Source: Streptomyces pseudovenezuelae | GTDB lineage: Bacteria > Actinomycetota > Actinomycetes > Streptomycetales > Streptomycetaceae | Direction: 5' to 3' | Assembly: GCF_001513955.1 (NCBI RefSeq) | Contig: NZ_KQ948145.1 | Coordinates: 586,212-650,211 of the forward strand | DNA: 64,000 nt | In this document: piece after piece, positions 22,816 to 30,992 of the stretch | Layout of the letters: the number at the start of each line of letters is the position of its first letter | Position numbering within the stretch: the first letter of the stretch is position 1 | Program-made: the position numbers and the translations under genes | Notes under the pieces: generated by a model | What the model was told of the DNA's origin: nothing | Databases searched by the model: none | Seen by the model: only the letters and a program-made list of their open reading frames with translations

Positions 22816-25236
22816 TCAGTTGACGGCGTCGACCTCCCCCTCGACCAGTTCGACGTCGTACACCAGCGGCCCCTGGCCCACGTCGACGTGCCGTGCGCGC
22901 GAGCCGTACGTCGGGGCCGTGGTCGCCAGCAGATACGTCCCCGGCGCCGGGACCGAGACGATGTACGAGCCGTCGGCCAGCGACTCCACCCGGTCCAGCT
23001 GACGGCCGCCGGCCGACATCAGGGTGACGGCCGCGCCCGCCACGGGTTCCCCGTCCGCGGTACGGACGAATCCGTGGACGGCCGATGCCGGGCCTCCTGC
23101 CCCGCGGGCCGCGGGCGAAGGCGCCGCCTCCTCCTTGGGCTCCACCGCCAGGTGCGGCAGCCGCTTCTCCAGGCCCTTGGGCAGCCACCAGTTGGAGTCG
23201 CCGAGCAGGTGCATCGCGGCCGGCACCAGGGCCGTGCGCAGGATGAAGGCGTCCAGGGCGACGGCGGCGGCGAGTCCGACGCCCGCCATGGCGGCGCCCG
23301 AGTCGCCGCTGAGGACGAACGCCATGAACACGCAGACCATGATCAGGGCAGCGGAGTTGATGACCCGGCTGGTCTCGGCGAGGCCGACGCGCACCGCGCG
23401 CGCGTTGTCGCGGGTGTGCACCCACTCCTCGTGCATACGGCTCACCAGGAACACCTGGTAGTCCATCGAGAGCCCGAACAGCAGGGACAGCATGATGACC
23501 GGCAGGAAGGCGTTGATCGGGCCCTCCTTGCCGAGACCGAGCAGCTCCAGGCCCCAGCCCCACTGGAAGATCGCGACCAGGACGCCGAAGGACGCCGCGG
23601 CGGCGATCAGGTTCATCAGGGCGGCCGTCAGCGGCACCACCAGCGAGCGGAAGGCGACCAGCAGGAGCAGGAAGCCGAGTCCGATGATCGTCGCGATGAA
23701 CAGCGGCAGCCGGTCGCCGGTGACGGTCGAGAAGTCCTTCGAGACGGCCGTCACTCCTCCGACGTGCGCCTGTGCCCCGGCCGAGGGGATGACGTCGTCC
23801 CGCAGCCGGTCGATGAGCCGGTCCGTCTCCACGGACTGCGGTGAGGTCGTCGGCACGACCTGGATGACGGTGACCCCGTGGGCGGGCGGCAGCGCGGCGA
23901 CCCGCGCGACCCCGGGCGTGTCCTGGAGGCCCTTGACCAGGGCGCTCGTCTCGCCGCCCTCGGTGACCACCTGGAGCGGTCCGTTGAAGCCCGGTCCGAA
24001 GCCCTCGGCGAGCAGGTCGTACGCCTTCCTGGTGGTCGTCGAGGCGTCGTCGTTGCCCTGGTCGGTAGCGCCGAGGCGGAGCGACAGCACGGGAACGGCC
24101 AGCACGGCCATGAGGACCAGGGCGAGCGCGACGGTCCTGCGCGGGCGCTTCTCGACGGCCGTCGACCAGCGGGCGGCGAGACCCGAGGCGCCCTCCGGCT
24201 CGGGTCCCTGGGCGGCCAGCCTGCGCCGCTGGCGGCGGCTGAGCACCCGCGGGCCGAGGAGGCCGAGCAGGGCCGGCAGGAGGGTCGTGGCCGCCAGGAC
24301 GCTCAGCACCACGGTCAGCGAGGTGCCGATCACGACGCCGTCCAGGAAGCGCAGTTGCGTCACCAGCATGCCGGCGAGCGCGATGCAGACCGTGCCGCCC
24401 GCGAACAGCACCGCCCGGCCCGAGGTGTTGAGGGCGGTGACCGCCGCCTCCTCGGGGTCCAGCCCCCGCTGGATGCCGCGCCGGTGCCGGGTGACGATGA
24501 ACAACGCGTAGTCGATGCCGACGCCGAGGCCGATCAAGGAGGCCAGCAGCGGGGCGATGTCGGGCACGTCGGTGGTGTGGCTGAGCAACTGGGTGGCGAA
24601 CAGGCCCGTGCCCACGCCGAAGACGGCGATCGCGATCGGCAGCGTCATGGCGAAGAACGAGCCGAACGCCAGGAACAGCACGATCGCCGCCGCGACGATG
24701 CCGACCCCCTCCGACAGGCCCTGCGGCGGCTCCTGCACCCGCTGGATCGCCTGGCCGCCCAGTTCCACCTGGAGACCGGCCCGCTCGGCCTTCTGCGCGG
24801 TGTCGACGACGTCCTGGACGAGTTCCTTGGGCACCTCGTTCGCCCGCTTGACGAAGGTCACCTCGGCGTACGCGATCGTGCCGTCCCGGCTGACCTGCGC
24901 GGCACCCCGGGCGTCGTAGGGACCGGTCACCGCCCCGACGCCCGGCATCTTCGCGATTTCGTCGAGCACGGGCCGGATCCGGTCCCGCACCGCCTGGTCC
25001 CGCACCGAGCCGTCGTCGACCTTCCAGACCACCGTGTCGGTGTCGCCGGAGGTGTTCGGGAAGGCCTTCTCCATCAGGTCGTACGCGCTCTTGGAGTCCG
25101 TGTCGGGGAGGGAGAACACGTTCGCGTAGTTCGTGCCCGCCGTCGAGGCCGAGAAGCCCAGCCCGAACAACGCCCCCACCCACAGCAACAGGACCACCAG
25201 CCGGTGCCGATAGCACCAGCGTGCCAATACCGCCAC
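22816..25236 (-). CDS. MMPL/RND-family exporter with C-terminal carboxypeptidase-regulatory-like domain
   Basis: The 806-residue product has the MMPL architecture. Helix 1 is near the N-terminus (CYRHRLVVLLLWVGALFGLG). A large external loop, a block of five helices, a second loop and a second block of five helices follow. The sterol-sensing-like block contains ASLIGLGVGIDYALFI and the second block LLFGLSMDYQVFLVSR, the paired GxxxDY motifs of proton relay. Residues 718-806 form an extra beta domain (VHGFVRTADGEPVAGAAVTL, GSYIVSVPAPGTYLLATT) of the carboxypeptidase regulatory-like type. The GTG at 25236 has GGGGAG upstream. Likely cargo is a lipid or amphipathic metabolite. It is divergent from the two-component genes at 25394. 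Confidence 0.88.
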   Translation of the reverse strand: MAVLARWCYRHRLVVLLLWVGALFGLGFSASTAGTNYANVFSLPDTDSKSAYDLMEKAFPNTSGDTDTVVWKVDDGSVRDQAVRDRIRPVLDEIAKMPGVGAVTGPYDARGAAQVSRDGTIAYAEVTFVKRANEVPKELVQDVVDTAQKAERAGLQVELGGQAIQRVQEPPQGLSEGVGIVAAAIVLFLAFGSFFAMTLPIAIAVFGVGTGLFATQLLSHTTDVPDIAPLLASLIGLGVGIDYALFIVTRHRRGIQRGLDPEEAAVTALNTSGRAVLFAGGTVCIALAGMLVTQLRFLDGVVIGTSLTVVLSVLAATTLLPALLGLLGPRVLSRRQRRRLAAQGPEPEGASGLAARWSTAVEKRPRRTVALALVLMAVLAVPVLSLRLGATDQGNDDASTTTRKAYDLLAEGFGPGFNGPLQVVTEGGETSALVKGLQDTPGVARVAALPPAHGVTVIQVVPTTSPQSVETDRLIDRLRDDVIPSAGAQAHVGGVTAVSKDFSTVTGDRLPLFIATIIGLGFLLLLVAFRSLVVPLTAALMNLIAAAASFGVLVAIFQWGWGLELLGLGKEGPINAFLPVIMLSLLFGLSMDYQVFLVSRMHEEWVHTRDNARAVRVGLAETSRVINSAALIMVCVFMAFVLSGDSGAAMAGVGLAAAVALDAFILRTALVPAAMHLLGDSNWWLPKGLEKRLPHLAVEPKEEAAPSPAARGAGGPASAVHGFVRTADGEPVAGAAVTLMSAGGRQLDRVESLADGSYIVSVPAPGTYLLATTAPTYGSRARHVDVGQGPLVYDVELVEGEVDAVN

Positions 25237-25393
25237 GCTCCACACTCCCCTGTCCGTCGTCGGTCGGTCCCCCAGGTCCTCGCAACAGGATTGGTGGCGG
25301 CACGCACGCGTGGACATGAGACGCCCATGACTCTCAAGGAACTCCAAAGAGCGAACCGGCCCCACTGTCAGTGGCCCGGCCGATACTGGGGGC

Positions 25394-26095
25394 ATGACTG
25401 GGGGAGACACGAGAAGTCCGGGCACCGTGCTGGTGGTGGAGGACGAGGAGAGCATCGCCGACGTCCTGGCCATCGCCCTGCGCTACCACCGGTTCGAGGT
25501 GATGGTCGCGGGCTCGGTCCGCGAGGCGCTCGCGCTCACCGACCGCACCCGCCCGGACGCGGCCCTGCTCGACGTCATGCTGCCCGACGGCGACGGCCGC
25601 GCCCTCGGCCGTGAACTGCGCGAGCGGCGGCCCGACCTGGCCCTGGTCTTCCTCACCGCGCGGGACTCCCCCGCCGAGATCGTCGGCGCCCTCGGCTTCG
25701 GCGACGACTACATCACCAAGCCGTTCAACATCGACGAGGTGGTCGCCAGGATCACCGCCGTCCTGCGCCGCACCCGCCCCGCCGACGTCCTGCCGCAGCG
25801 CCCGCCGCTTCGCTACGGCGACCTGGAGCTGGACGAGACGACCTACTCGGTGCACCGCGACGGCCGCTCGGTCCAGCTCACCCCCACCGAGTACGCGCTC
25901 CTGCGCTTCCTGGTGCGCAACGGCGGCCGGATCGTCCCCAAGGAACAACTCCTGCGCCACGTCTGGCAGTACGAGCACACCCCGCCCGAGTCGACCGTCG
26001 TGGAGACCTACATCAGCTATCTGCGGCGCAAGCTGGACGCCCTGGGCCCGCCGGTGATCACCACCCGGCGCGGTGTCGGGTACGGGCTCGCATGA
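25394..26095 (+). CDS. OmpR-family response regulator, 233 aa
   Basis: The receiver domain covers about residues 11-125, with acidic residues in VVEDEES, the phosphoacceptor Asp60 in ALLDVMLP and the conserved lysine in ITKPF. A winged-helix DNA-binding domain follows (about 140-230), with QLTPTEYALLRFLVRNGGR and VVETYISYLRRKLD. The stop codon overlaps the kinase start (ATGA). Its closest divergent neighbour is the MMPL exporter, 157 bases away, which is a plausible target. The signal is unknown. Confidence 0.95.
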   Translation: MTGGDTRSPGTVLVVEDEESIADVLAIALRYHRFEVMVAGSVREALALTDRTRPDAALLDVMLPDGDGRALGRELRERRPDLALVFLTARDSPAEIVGALGFGDDYITKPFNIDEVVARITAVLRRTRPADVLPQRPPLRYGDLELDETTYSVHRDGRSVQLTPTEYALLRFLVRNGGRIVPKEQLLRHVWQYEHTPPESTVVETYISYLRRKLDALGPPVITTRRGVGYGLA

Positions 26096-27546
26096 GGTTC
26101 CGCCTGCCGCGTCGCCGACCCGGCATCCACTCCCTGCGCGGCAAGCTCACGCTGGCCAATGTGGCGCTGCTCGCGATCGGCATCGTCGCCGCGACCGCGG
26201 TGAGCGTGATGGGCATGCGGTACTACCTGCTCGACCAGATCGACAGCCAGCTCATCAAGACCCGGGATTCCCTGGGCGGTTCGCAGCTCACCCTGCGGCA
26301 GATCGACTCGCTGGGCATGCTGGGCTTCGTCCGCGACCGGCTCATGCCCGCGAAGGAGGACGAGGAGCGCTCGGCGGAGACCGTCTTCGCGGTCGTCGAC
26401 AGCCAGGGGAAGCCGGTCGGGATCCTCGGCTTCGACCCCACCGAGTCCCAGCGGGGCCTCGCGAAGGCGGTGGGCGACCCGCGCGCGCTCGTCGACGACT
26501 CCGAGCCGCACGACATCACCGTCGACGACTCCACCTACCGCGCCACGGCGACCCGGCTCGGCGACGGCACGTACGCGCTGCTCGCCGCGCCCACCGACGT
26601 CCTGCACCAGGGCGTGGCCAAGGCCGTGCGGCTCGACCTCGCGATCGGCAGTCTGCTGCTCGCGCTGCTGGCCTGTCTGACGATGTTCAGCGTCCGGCGC
26701 CGGATGCGGCCGCTGGAGGACATGGTGGAGACCTCCTCGGCGATCGCCGAGGGCGATCTGACCCGGCGCATCCCCTCCAGCTGCGAGGCCTCCCTGGAGG
26801 TCGAGCAGCTGCGGGTCGCCCTCAACTCCATGCTCCACCAGGTCGAGTCGGCGTACCGCACGCGCGAGCGCAGCGCGGCCCAGCTGCGCAGCTTCGTCGC
26901 CGACGCCTCGCACGAGCTGCGCACCCCGCTGTCCGCGATACGCGGCTACCTCCAGCTGTACGACAAGGGCATGCTCTCCGACCCGGACGAGCGAAAGCGG
27001 GCCTGGACCCGGGTCCTGGCGGAGACGGACCGCATGGGGCGGCTGGTGGACGAGCTGCTCACCCTGGCCCGCCTCGACCAGCAGCCCGAACTGCGGTTCA
27101 GGAACGTCGACCTGAGCCGGCTGGTGCGGGAGGCGGCCGAGGACCTGCGGGTGCAGCAGCCGGACCGGCCCGTCGAGGTCGCCGCCGAGGGCTCCCTGCT
27201 GGTGCGGGCCGACGAGTCCGGGCTCCGGCAGGTCCTGGGCAACCTGGTGGGCAACGTGCGCACGCACACGCCCGCCGACGTGCCGGTACGGCTGGGCGTG
27301 GAGCGCGCGGACGGGGTCGTACGGCTGTGTGTCGCGGACGAGGGTCCGGGGCTGGCCCCGGACGACGCGGCCCGCGTCTTCGACCGGTTCTTCCGGGTCG
27401 GCGGCGGGGCGGGCAGCGGTCTCGGCCTGGCGATCGTGCAGGGCGTGGTCCGGGCCCACGGCGGCGAGGTGGAGGTGGGCACGGCCCCGGGCGAGGGACT
27501 GGCCGTGACGGTCACCCTGCCGGTACGCGCGTGTGCGGGGCAGTGA
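26092..27546 (+). CDS. sensor histidine kinase, 484 aa
   Basis: Two membrane helices (about residues 22-45 and 182-201) bracket a 135-residue extracellular sensor region. A HAMP linker follows, then the HisKA dimerisation helix with the phosphorylated His274 in DASHELRTPL, and an ATP-binding domain with the G1 motif DEGPGLAPDD and GSGLGLAIV. The ATG overlaps the regulator stop codon by four bases. With the preceding OmpR-family regulator it makes a complete two-component system. The extracellular domain has no recognised ligand fold. Confidence 0.95.
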   Translation: MRFRLPRRRPGIHSLRGKLTLANVALLAIGIVAATAVSVMGMRYYLLDQIDSQLIKTRDSLGGSQLTLRQIDSLGMLGFVRDRLMPAKEDEERSAETVFAVVDSQGKPVGILGFDPTESQRGLAKAVGDPRALVDDSEPHDITVDDSTYRATATRLGDGTYALLAAPTDVLHQGVAKAVRLDLAIGSLLLALLACLTMFSVRRRMRPLEDMVETSSAIAEGDLTRRIPSSCEASLEVEQLRVALNSMLHQVESAYRTRERSAAQLRSFVADASHELRTPLSAIRGYLQLYDKGMLSDPDERKRAWTRVLAETDRMGRLVDELLTLARLDQQPELRFRNVDLSRLVREAAEDLRVQQPDRPVEVAAEGSLLVRADESGLRQVLGNLVGNVRTHTPADVPVRLGVERADGVVRLCVADEGPGLAPDDAARVFDRFFRVGGGAGSGLGLAIVQGVVRAHGGEVEVGTAPGEGLAVTVTLPVRACAGQ

Positions 27547-27588
27547 CTCCGTGCGTACGTCCCACCCCGGCCGACGGAGCTGCGGGGA

Positions 27589-29145
27589 TCAGATCCAGTT
27601 GAGGCGCCAGAGCCGGAAGACGCCGGTGCCGTCCGAGAGGTACTGGCCGCCACCGACGTCCTCGCTGGTCACGACGTACTCCTTGGCCTGCCACAGGGGG
27701 ATGACCGGGACGTCGTGGGCGATCGACGCCTGGACCTCGTGGAAGTCCTGCTCGGCCTCACCACGGTCGGCGAAGCGCTGGCTGTCCTGAATCAGATGGT
27801 CGACCTGGTTGCTGGCGTAGCCGGTGTTCATGGTGCCATCGGTACCGACCAGCGGGGAGCCGTAGGTGTCCGGGTCGGGGTAGTCCGCCACCCAGCCGAC
27901 CGCGTAGGCGTCCAGCTTCCCGGTGGCCCAGCGCTTCTGGAAGTCGGTCCACTCGTAGCCCTTGAGCGTCACCTTGAACAGGCCGCTCGCCTCCAGCTGT
28001 TTCTTGAGCTCCTTGGCCTCCGCGGCGGCCGAACCGCTGTTCAGGCCGTAGCCGTAGGTGAAGCTGACCGGGGTGGTCACACCGGCCTCGGTGAGCAGGG
28101 CGCGCGCCTTCTTGACGCTCGGCTCCGGGTACGAGTCGAAGAACGACGTGGTGTGGCCGGTGATGCCGGCCGGGATCAGCGAGTAGAGCGGGTCGACGGT
28201 TCCCTCGTACACCGAGGCGGCCAGCTGTTCGCGGTTGATCAGCCAGGCCATGGCCTGGCGCACCTTGACGTCGTGCAGCGGCTTGCCCGCGCGGGTGTTG
28301 AGGTAGAGGTTGCGGACCTCGGAGCTGTCGGCCTCGGAGACGCGCTGGCCCGGGTCGCTCGGGTTGAGTCCGGCGAGGACGTCCGGCGGCAGCTGGCGGT
28401 AGGCGACGTCGAGCTGCTTGGCCTTCCAGGCGGTGTTCAGCTTGTTCGAGTCGCCGTAGTAGTCGAGTTCGACCGGGCGGCCGGTGCTCTCGATCTCGCC
28501 CTTGTAGCTGTCGTTGGGCGTGAGGACCGCCTTCTTCCCCTTCGTGTACGTCGCCAGCTCGTACGGGCCGGTGCCGTCGACGGTGTCGTCGGTGCGCAGG
28601 GAGGCCGCGGGGTACTTGGTGCTGTCGACGATGGCGCCCGCCCCGGTGGCCACCTTGAACGGGAAGGTGGCGTCGGGCGAGGACAGCCGGAAGGTGATCG
28701 TCCGACCGCTGGTGCCGACCGACTCCAGGGTGTCCAGCAGGGCGGCCGGACCGACATCGGAGTTGATCTTCTTGACCCGGTCGAAGGAGTACTTGACGTC
28801 CTTCGCGGTCATCTCGCGGCCGCTCGGGAACGTCAGGCCCTCGCGCAGCACACAGCGGTACGTGCGCAGGTCGCTGCCCACGAACGCACAGCTCTCGGCC
28901 GCGTCGGGGACGGGTGTGACACTGCCCGGCTCGAAGGCCAGCAGCGACTGGAAGACGTTGTTGAACAGCGCCCACGAGCCGGCGTCATAGGCGCCGGCCG
29001 GGTCGAGTGAGGTGACCTCGTCGGTCGTCCCCACCTTGATGGTCCTGCCCATGCTCCCTCCGGACGGGAGCAACTGCCAGCCGCCTACCCCGACAACCCC
29101 CAGAACGAGCAGCGTCGCGAGAATCCGCGTGCGAACCGACCGCAT
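27589..29145 (-). CDS. peptide/nickel-type ABC transporter solute-binding protein (SBP_bac_5), 518 aa
   Basis: Family-5 extracellular binding proteins capture oligopeptides or metal chelates. Marks here are IKVGTTDEVTSLDPAGAYDA at the mature N-terminus, REGLTFPSGREMTAKDVKYS and VRQAMAWLINRE. The ATG at 29145 has GGGGAGGG seven bases upstream. The N-terminus is a hydrophobic anchor at about residues 8-27 without a lipobox cysteine, unlike most actinobacterial binding proteins, so it is probably held by the uncleaved helix. No permease or ATPase gene lies beside it, so the transporter partner must be elsewhere. Confidence 0.9.
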   Translation of the reverse strand: MRSVRTRILATLLVLGVVGVGGWQLLPSGGSMGRTIKVGTTDEVTSLDPAGAYDAGSWALFNNVFQSLLAFEPGSVTPVPDAAESCAFVGSDLRTYRCVLREGLTFPSGREMTAKDVKYSFDRVKKINSDVGPAALLDTLESVGTSGRTITFRLSSPDATFPFKVATGAGAIVDSTKYPAASLRTDDTVDGTGPYELATYTKGKKAVLTPNDSYKGEIESTGRPVELDYYGDSNKLNTAWKAKQLDVAYRQLPPDVLAGLNPSDPGQRVSEADSSEVRNLYLNTRAGKPLHDVKVRQAMAWLINREQLAASVYEGTVDPLYSLIPAGITGHTTSFFDSYPEPSVKKARALLTEAGVTTPVSFTYGYGLNSGSAAAEAKELKKQLEASGLFKVTLKGYEWTDFQKRWATGKLDAYAVGWVADYPDPDTYGSPLVGTDGTMNTGYASNQVDHLIQDSQRFADRGEAEQDFHEVQASIAHDVPVIPLWQAKEYVVTSEDVGGGQYLSDGTGVFRLWRLNWI

Positions 29146-29218
29146 CGGTTTGCCCTCCCCGGACCCCTGCGGGTCCCAGTGCACATGCCACCCCCTAGTG
29201 GCGTAGATCACCTAATCA

Positions 29219-29233
29219 CAGGTGTTTCACCTG
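29219..29233. promoter_or_regulatory. possible operator upstream of the binding-protein gene
   Basis: The palindrome CAGGTGTTTCACCTG lies 74 bases upstream of the start at 29145. A further CACCT copy sits just to its left. It could be a regulator site in the promoter region of the binding-protein gene, but no regulator is known and short palindromes arise by chance. Confidence 0.3.
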
Positions 29234-29341
29234 GGGGAAGAGGGATTTGTCGAGTTGGGGAAGACGTTACCGCGCACGGTTTCGGCCGTGTTTCACAGGG
29301 CTCTCACAGCCTCTCCCCGCGAAGATCCTTCCGGCGGCCGC

Positions 29342-30634
29342 TCAGGCCTGCGCGGAGGCCAGTTCGATCACCGTGATGTCCGAGGGGGCGCCCACGCGCG
29401 TGGGCGGGCCCCAGGCGCCGGCGCCGCGGCTGACGTAGAGCTGGGTGTCGCCGTAGCGCTCCAGGCCGGCGACCGTCGGGTTCGCCGCCTTCGCGAGGAG
29501 GTTGCCGGGCCAGAGCTGGCCGCCGTGGGTGTGGCCGGAGAGCTGGAGGTCGACGCCGTGGTCGACCGCGTCATGGATCTGGACCGGCTGGTGGGCGAGG
29601 AGCACGCACGCGCGTGCCGTGTCCCGGTCGCCGAGGGCCTTGGCGAAGTCGGGGCCCTGGCCCTCGCTCTCGCCCGCGATGTCGTTGACACCGGCGAGGT
29701 CGAACCAGGCCAGTTCCGTACGGTCGTTCTCCAGCGGGCGCAGGCCGAGCCGCCGTACCTCCTCGACCCACTGCTCGGCGCCGGAGAAGTACTCGTGGTT
29801 GCCGGTCACGAAGAACGAGCCGTGCCGCGCCTCCAGCCGGGCGAGCGGGGCGGCCGCCGGGCCGAGGTCCTTCACGCTGCCGTCGACCAGGTCGCCTACG
29901 ACGGCGATCAGGTCGGGCCGGGTGGAGTTGATGGTGTCGACGACCTTCTGGGCGAACCCGCGGCCGAGCACCGGGCTCAGGTGGATGTCGCTGACCACCG
30001 CGATCCGGTAGCCGTGCGCCGCGCGCGGGAGCTTCGCCAGCGGCACGGTGACCCGCTTGACGCCGGGGCCGCGCAGGACGCCGTAGGTGCCGAGGCCGAC
30101 GGTCCCCGCAGCGGCCGCGGCGGCGGCTCCGGCGACCACCCGGGAGACGAAGAGGCGGCGGGAGGGCGCGGCGACGAGGGCGGGCGGGCCGGGTTCCTGC
30201 GGGTCCCCGGCTCCCGGTTCCGCGGGCGCGCCCGCGGCCTCCCGCGGCTTCTCGGCCGACGCACCCGCCGGCACCCGCTCGGGATGCGGCGCGGCGGCCA
30301 CGGCCGCCTCCCCGCGCCGGTCCCGGCGTTCCAGGAGGCGGCGCAGCAGGGGCCGTACGACCTCGCCCGCCACGACCGCGAGCAGCAGGTAGATCGACAA
30401 CGCCAGCCACAGGAAGCCGGGCCACGCGAGCACGCGCTGGAGCCAGAAGGGGGCGCCGGTGCGCTCCGCGACCAGGGCGGCGATCGCCAGCACCCAGCCG
30501 CCCCCGATGAGCACCGCGCCGACGCGGCGGACCCGGCCGGGGCCGCCGGTGGTGTCGCGGAACAGGCGGCGCCACAGGTACCAGTTCGCCGTCACCAGGA
30601 CGGTCAGGGCGAGCAGGGCGAAGACGATGACCAC
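29342..30634 (-). CDS. membrane-anchored metallophosphoesterase, 430 aa
   Basis: The N-terminal 95 residues hold three membrane helices. A Pro/Glu/Ala-rich linker to about residue 155, another hydrophobic segment (VAGAAAAAAAGTVGLGTYG) and then the calcineurin-like phosphoesterase domain follow. All metal-binding motifs are present in order: SDIHLS, GDLVDG, GNHEYF, LAHQP and GHTHGGQLWP. Relatives of the YaeI type hydrolyse phosphate esters of lipids such as lipid A precursors, and the substrate here is unknown. The GTG at 30634 follows the stop of the SCO4848-type gene by six bases, suggesting an operon. Confidence 0.9.
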   Translation of the reverse strand: MVIVFALLALTVLVTANWYLWRRLFRDTTGGPGRVRRVGAVLIGGGWVLAIAALVAERTGAPFWLQRVLAWPGFLWLALSIYLLLAVVAGEVVRPLLRRLLERRDRRGEAAVAAAPHPERVPAGASAEKPREAAGAPAEPGAGDPQEPGPPALVAAPSRRLFVSRVVAGAAAAAAAGTVGLGTYGVLRGPGVKRVTVPLAKLPRAAHGYRIAVVSDIHLSPVLGRGFAQKVVDTINSTRPDLIAVVGDLVDGSVKDLGPAAAPLARLEARHGSFFVTGNHEYFSGAEQWVEEVRRLGLRPLENDRTELAWFDLAGVNDIAGESEGQGPDFAKALGDRDTARACVLLAHQPVQIHDAVDHGVDLQLSGHTHGGQLWPGNLLAKAANPTVAGLERYGDTQLYVSRGAGAWGPPTRVGAPSDITVIELASAQA

Positions 30635-30640
30635 GGTCTG

Positions 30641-30901
30641 CTAACTCTCCGGGGTCGGCTGTGAGTTCCCGCGCAGTGCCCGCACTCCACGCAACCCGAT
30701 GAGCCCGACGACCGTCCCCAATACGAAGGAGACGACGGCCAGCAGCAGGTGCACCCAGAAGTACCCCGTCGGGTCGCCCGCGTCGTCGAACGCGAGCCCG
30801 CTGGCGTCCTTGACGAGGTTCTTGACGAAAGTGATCCAGATGATCCAGCTCCACACCCCGAAGGCGAGCAGGAACCAGGAGACGGGGCGGCTGAGCTTCA
30901 T
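30641..30901 (-). CDS. SCO4848-family small membrane protein, 86 aa
   Basis: The short product has two membrane helices: about residues 7-27 (WFLLAFGVWSWIIWITFVKN) and about 48-70 (WVHLLLAVVSFVLGTVVGLI). They flank a loop with GDPTGYFWVH. This matches the conserved Streptomyces family named after SCO4848, function unknown. Relatives are also found next to a D-alanyl-D-alanine carboxypeptidase gene, as here. The ATG at 30901 is chosen because the longer frame upstream has no membrane-protein character. It is divergent from the carboxypeptidase gene by 91 bases. Confidence 0.82.
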   Translation of the reverse strand: MKLSRPVSWFLLAFGVWSWIIWITFVKNLVKDASGLAFDDAGDPTGYFWVHLLLAVVSFVLGTVVGLIGLRGVRALRGNSQPTPES

Positions 30902-30992
30902 GGGTCCAGTATCGCGGACCGCTGTCCGGTTCCACCGCCGGGGTGGAGCGGGCAGCGGGACTTCGCACTCCGCGCCCTGTACGTTCCTGAGC

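Noticed and set aside
22043..25303. 1086-codon minus-strand frame over the MMPL gene
   Set aside because: It is the off-frame shadow of the MMPL exporter, Arg/Gly-rich with no membrane segments.
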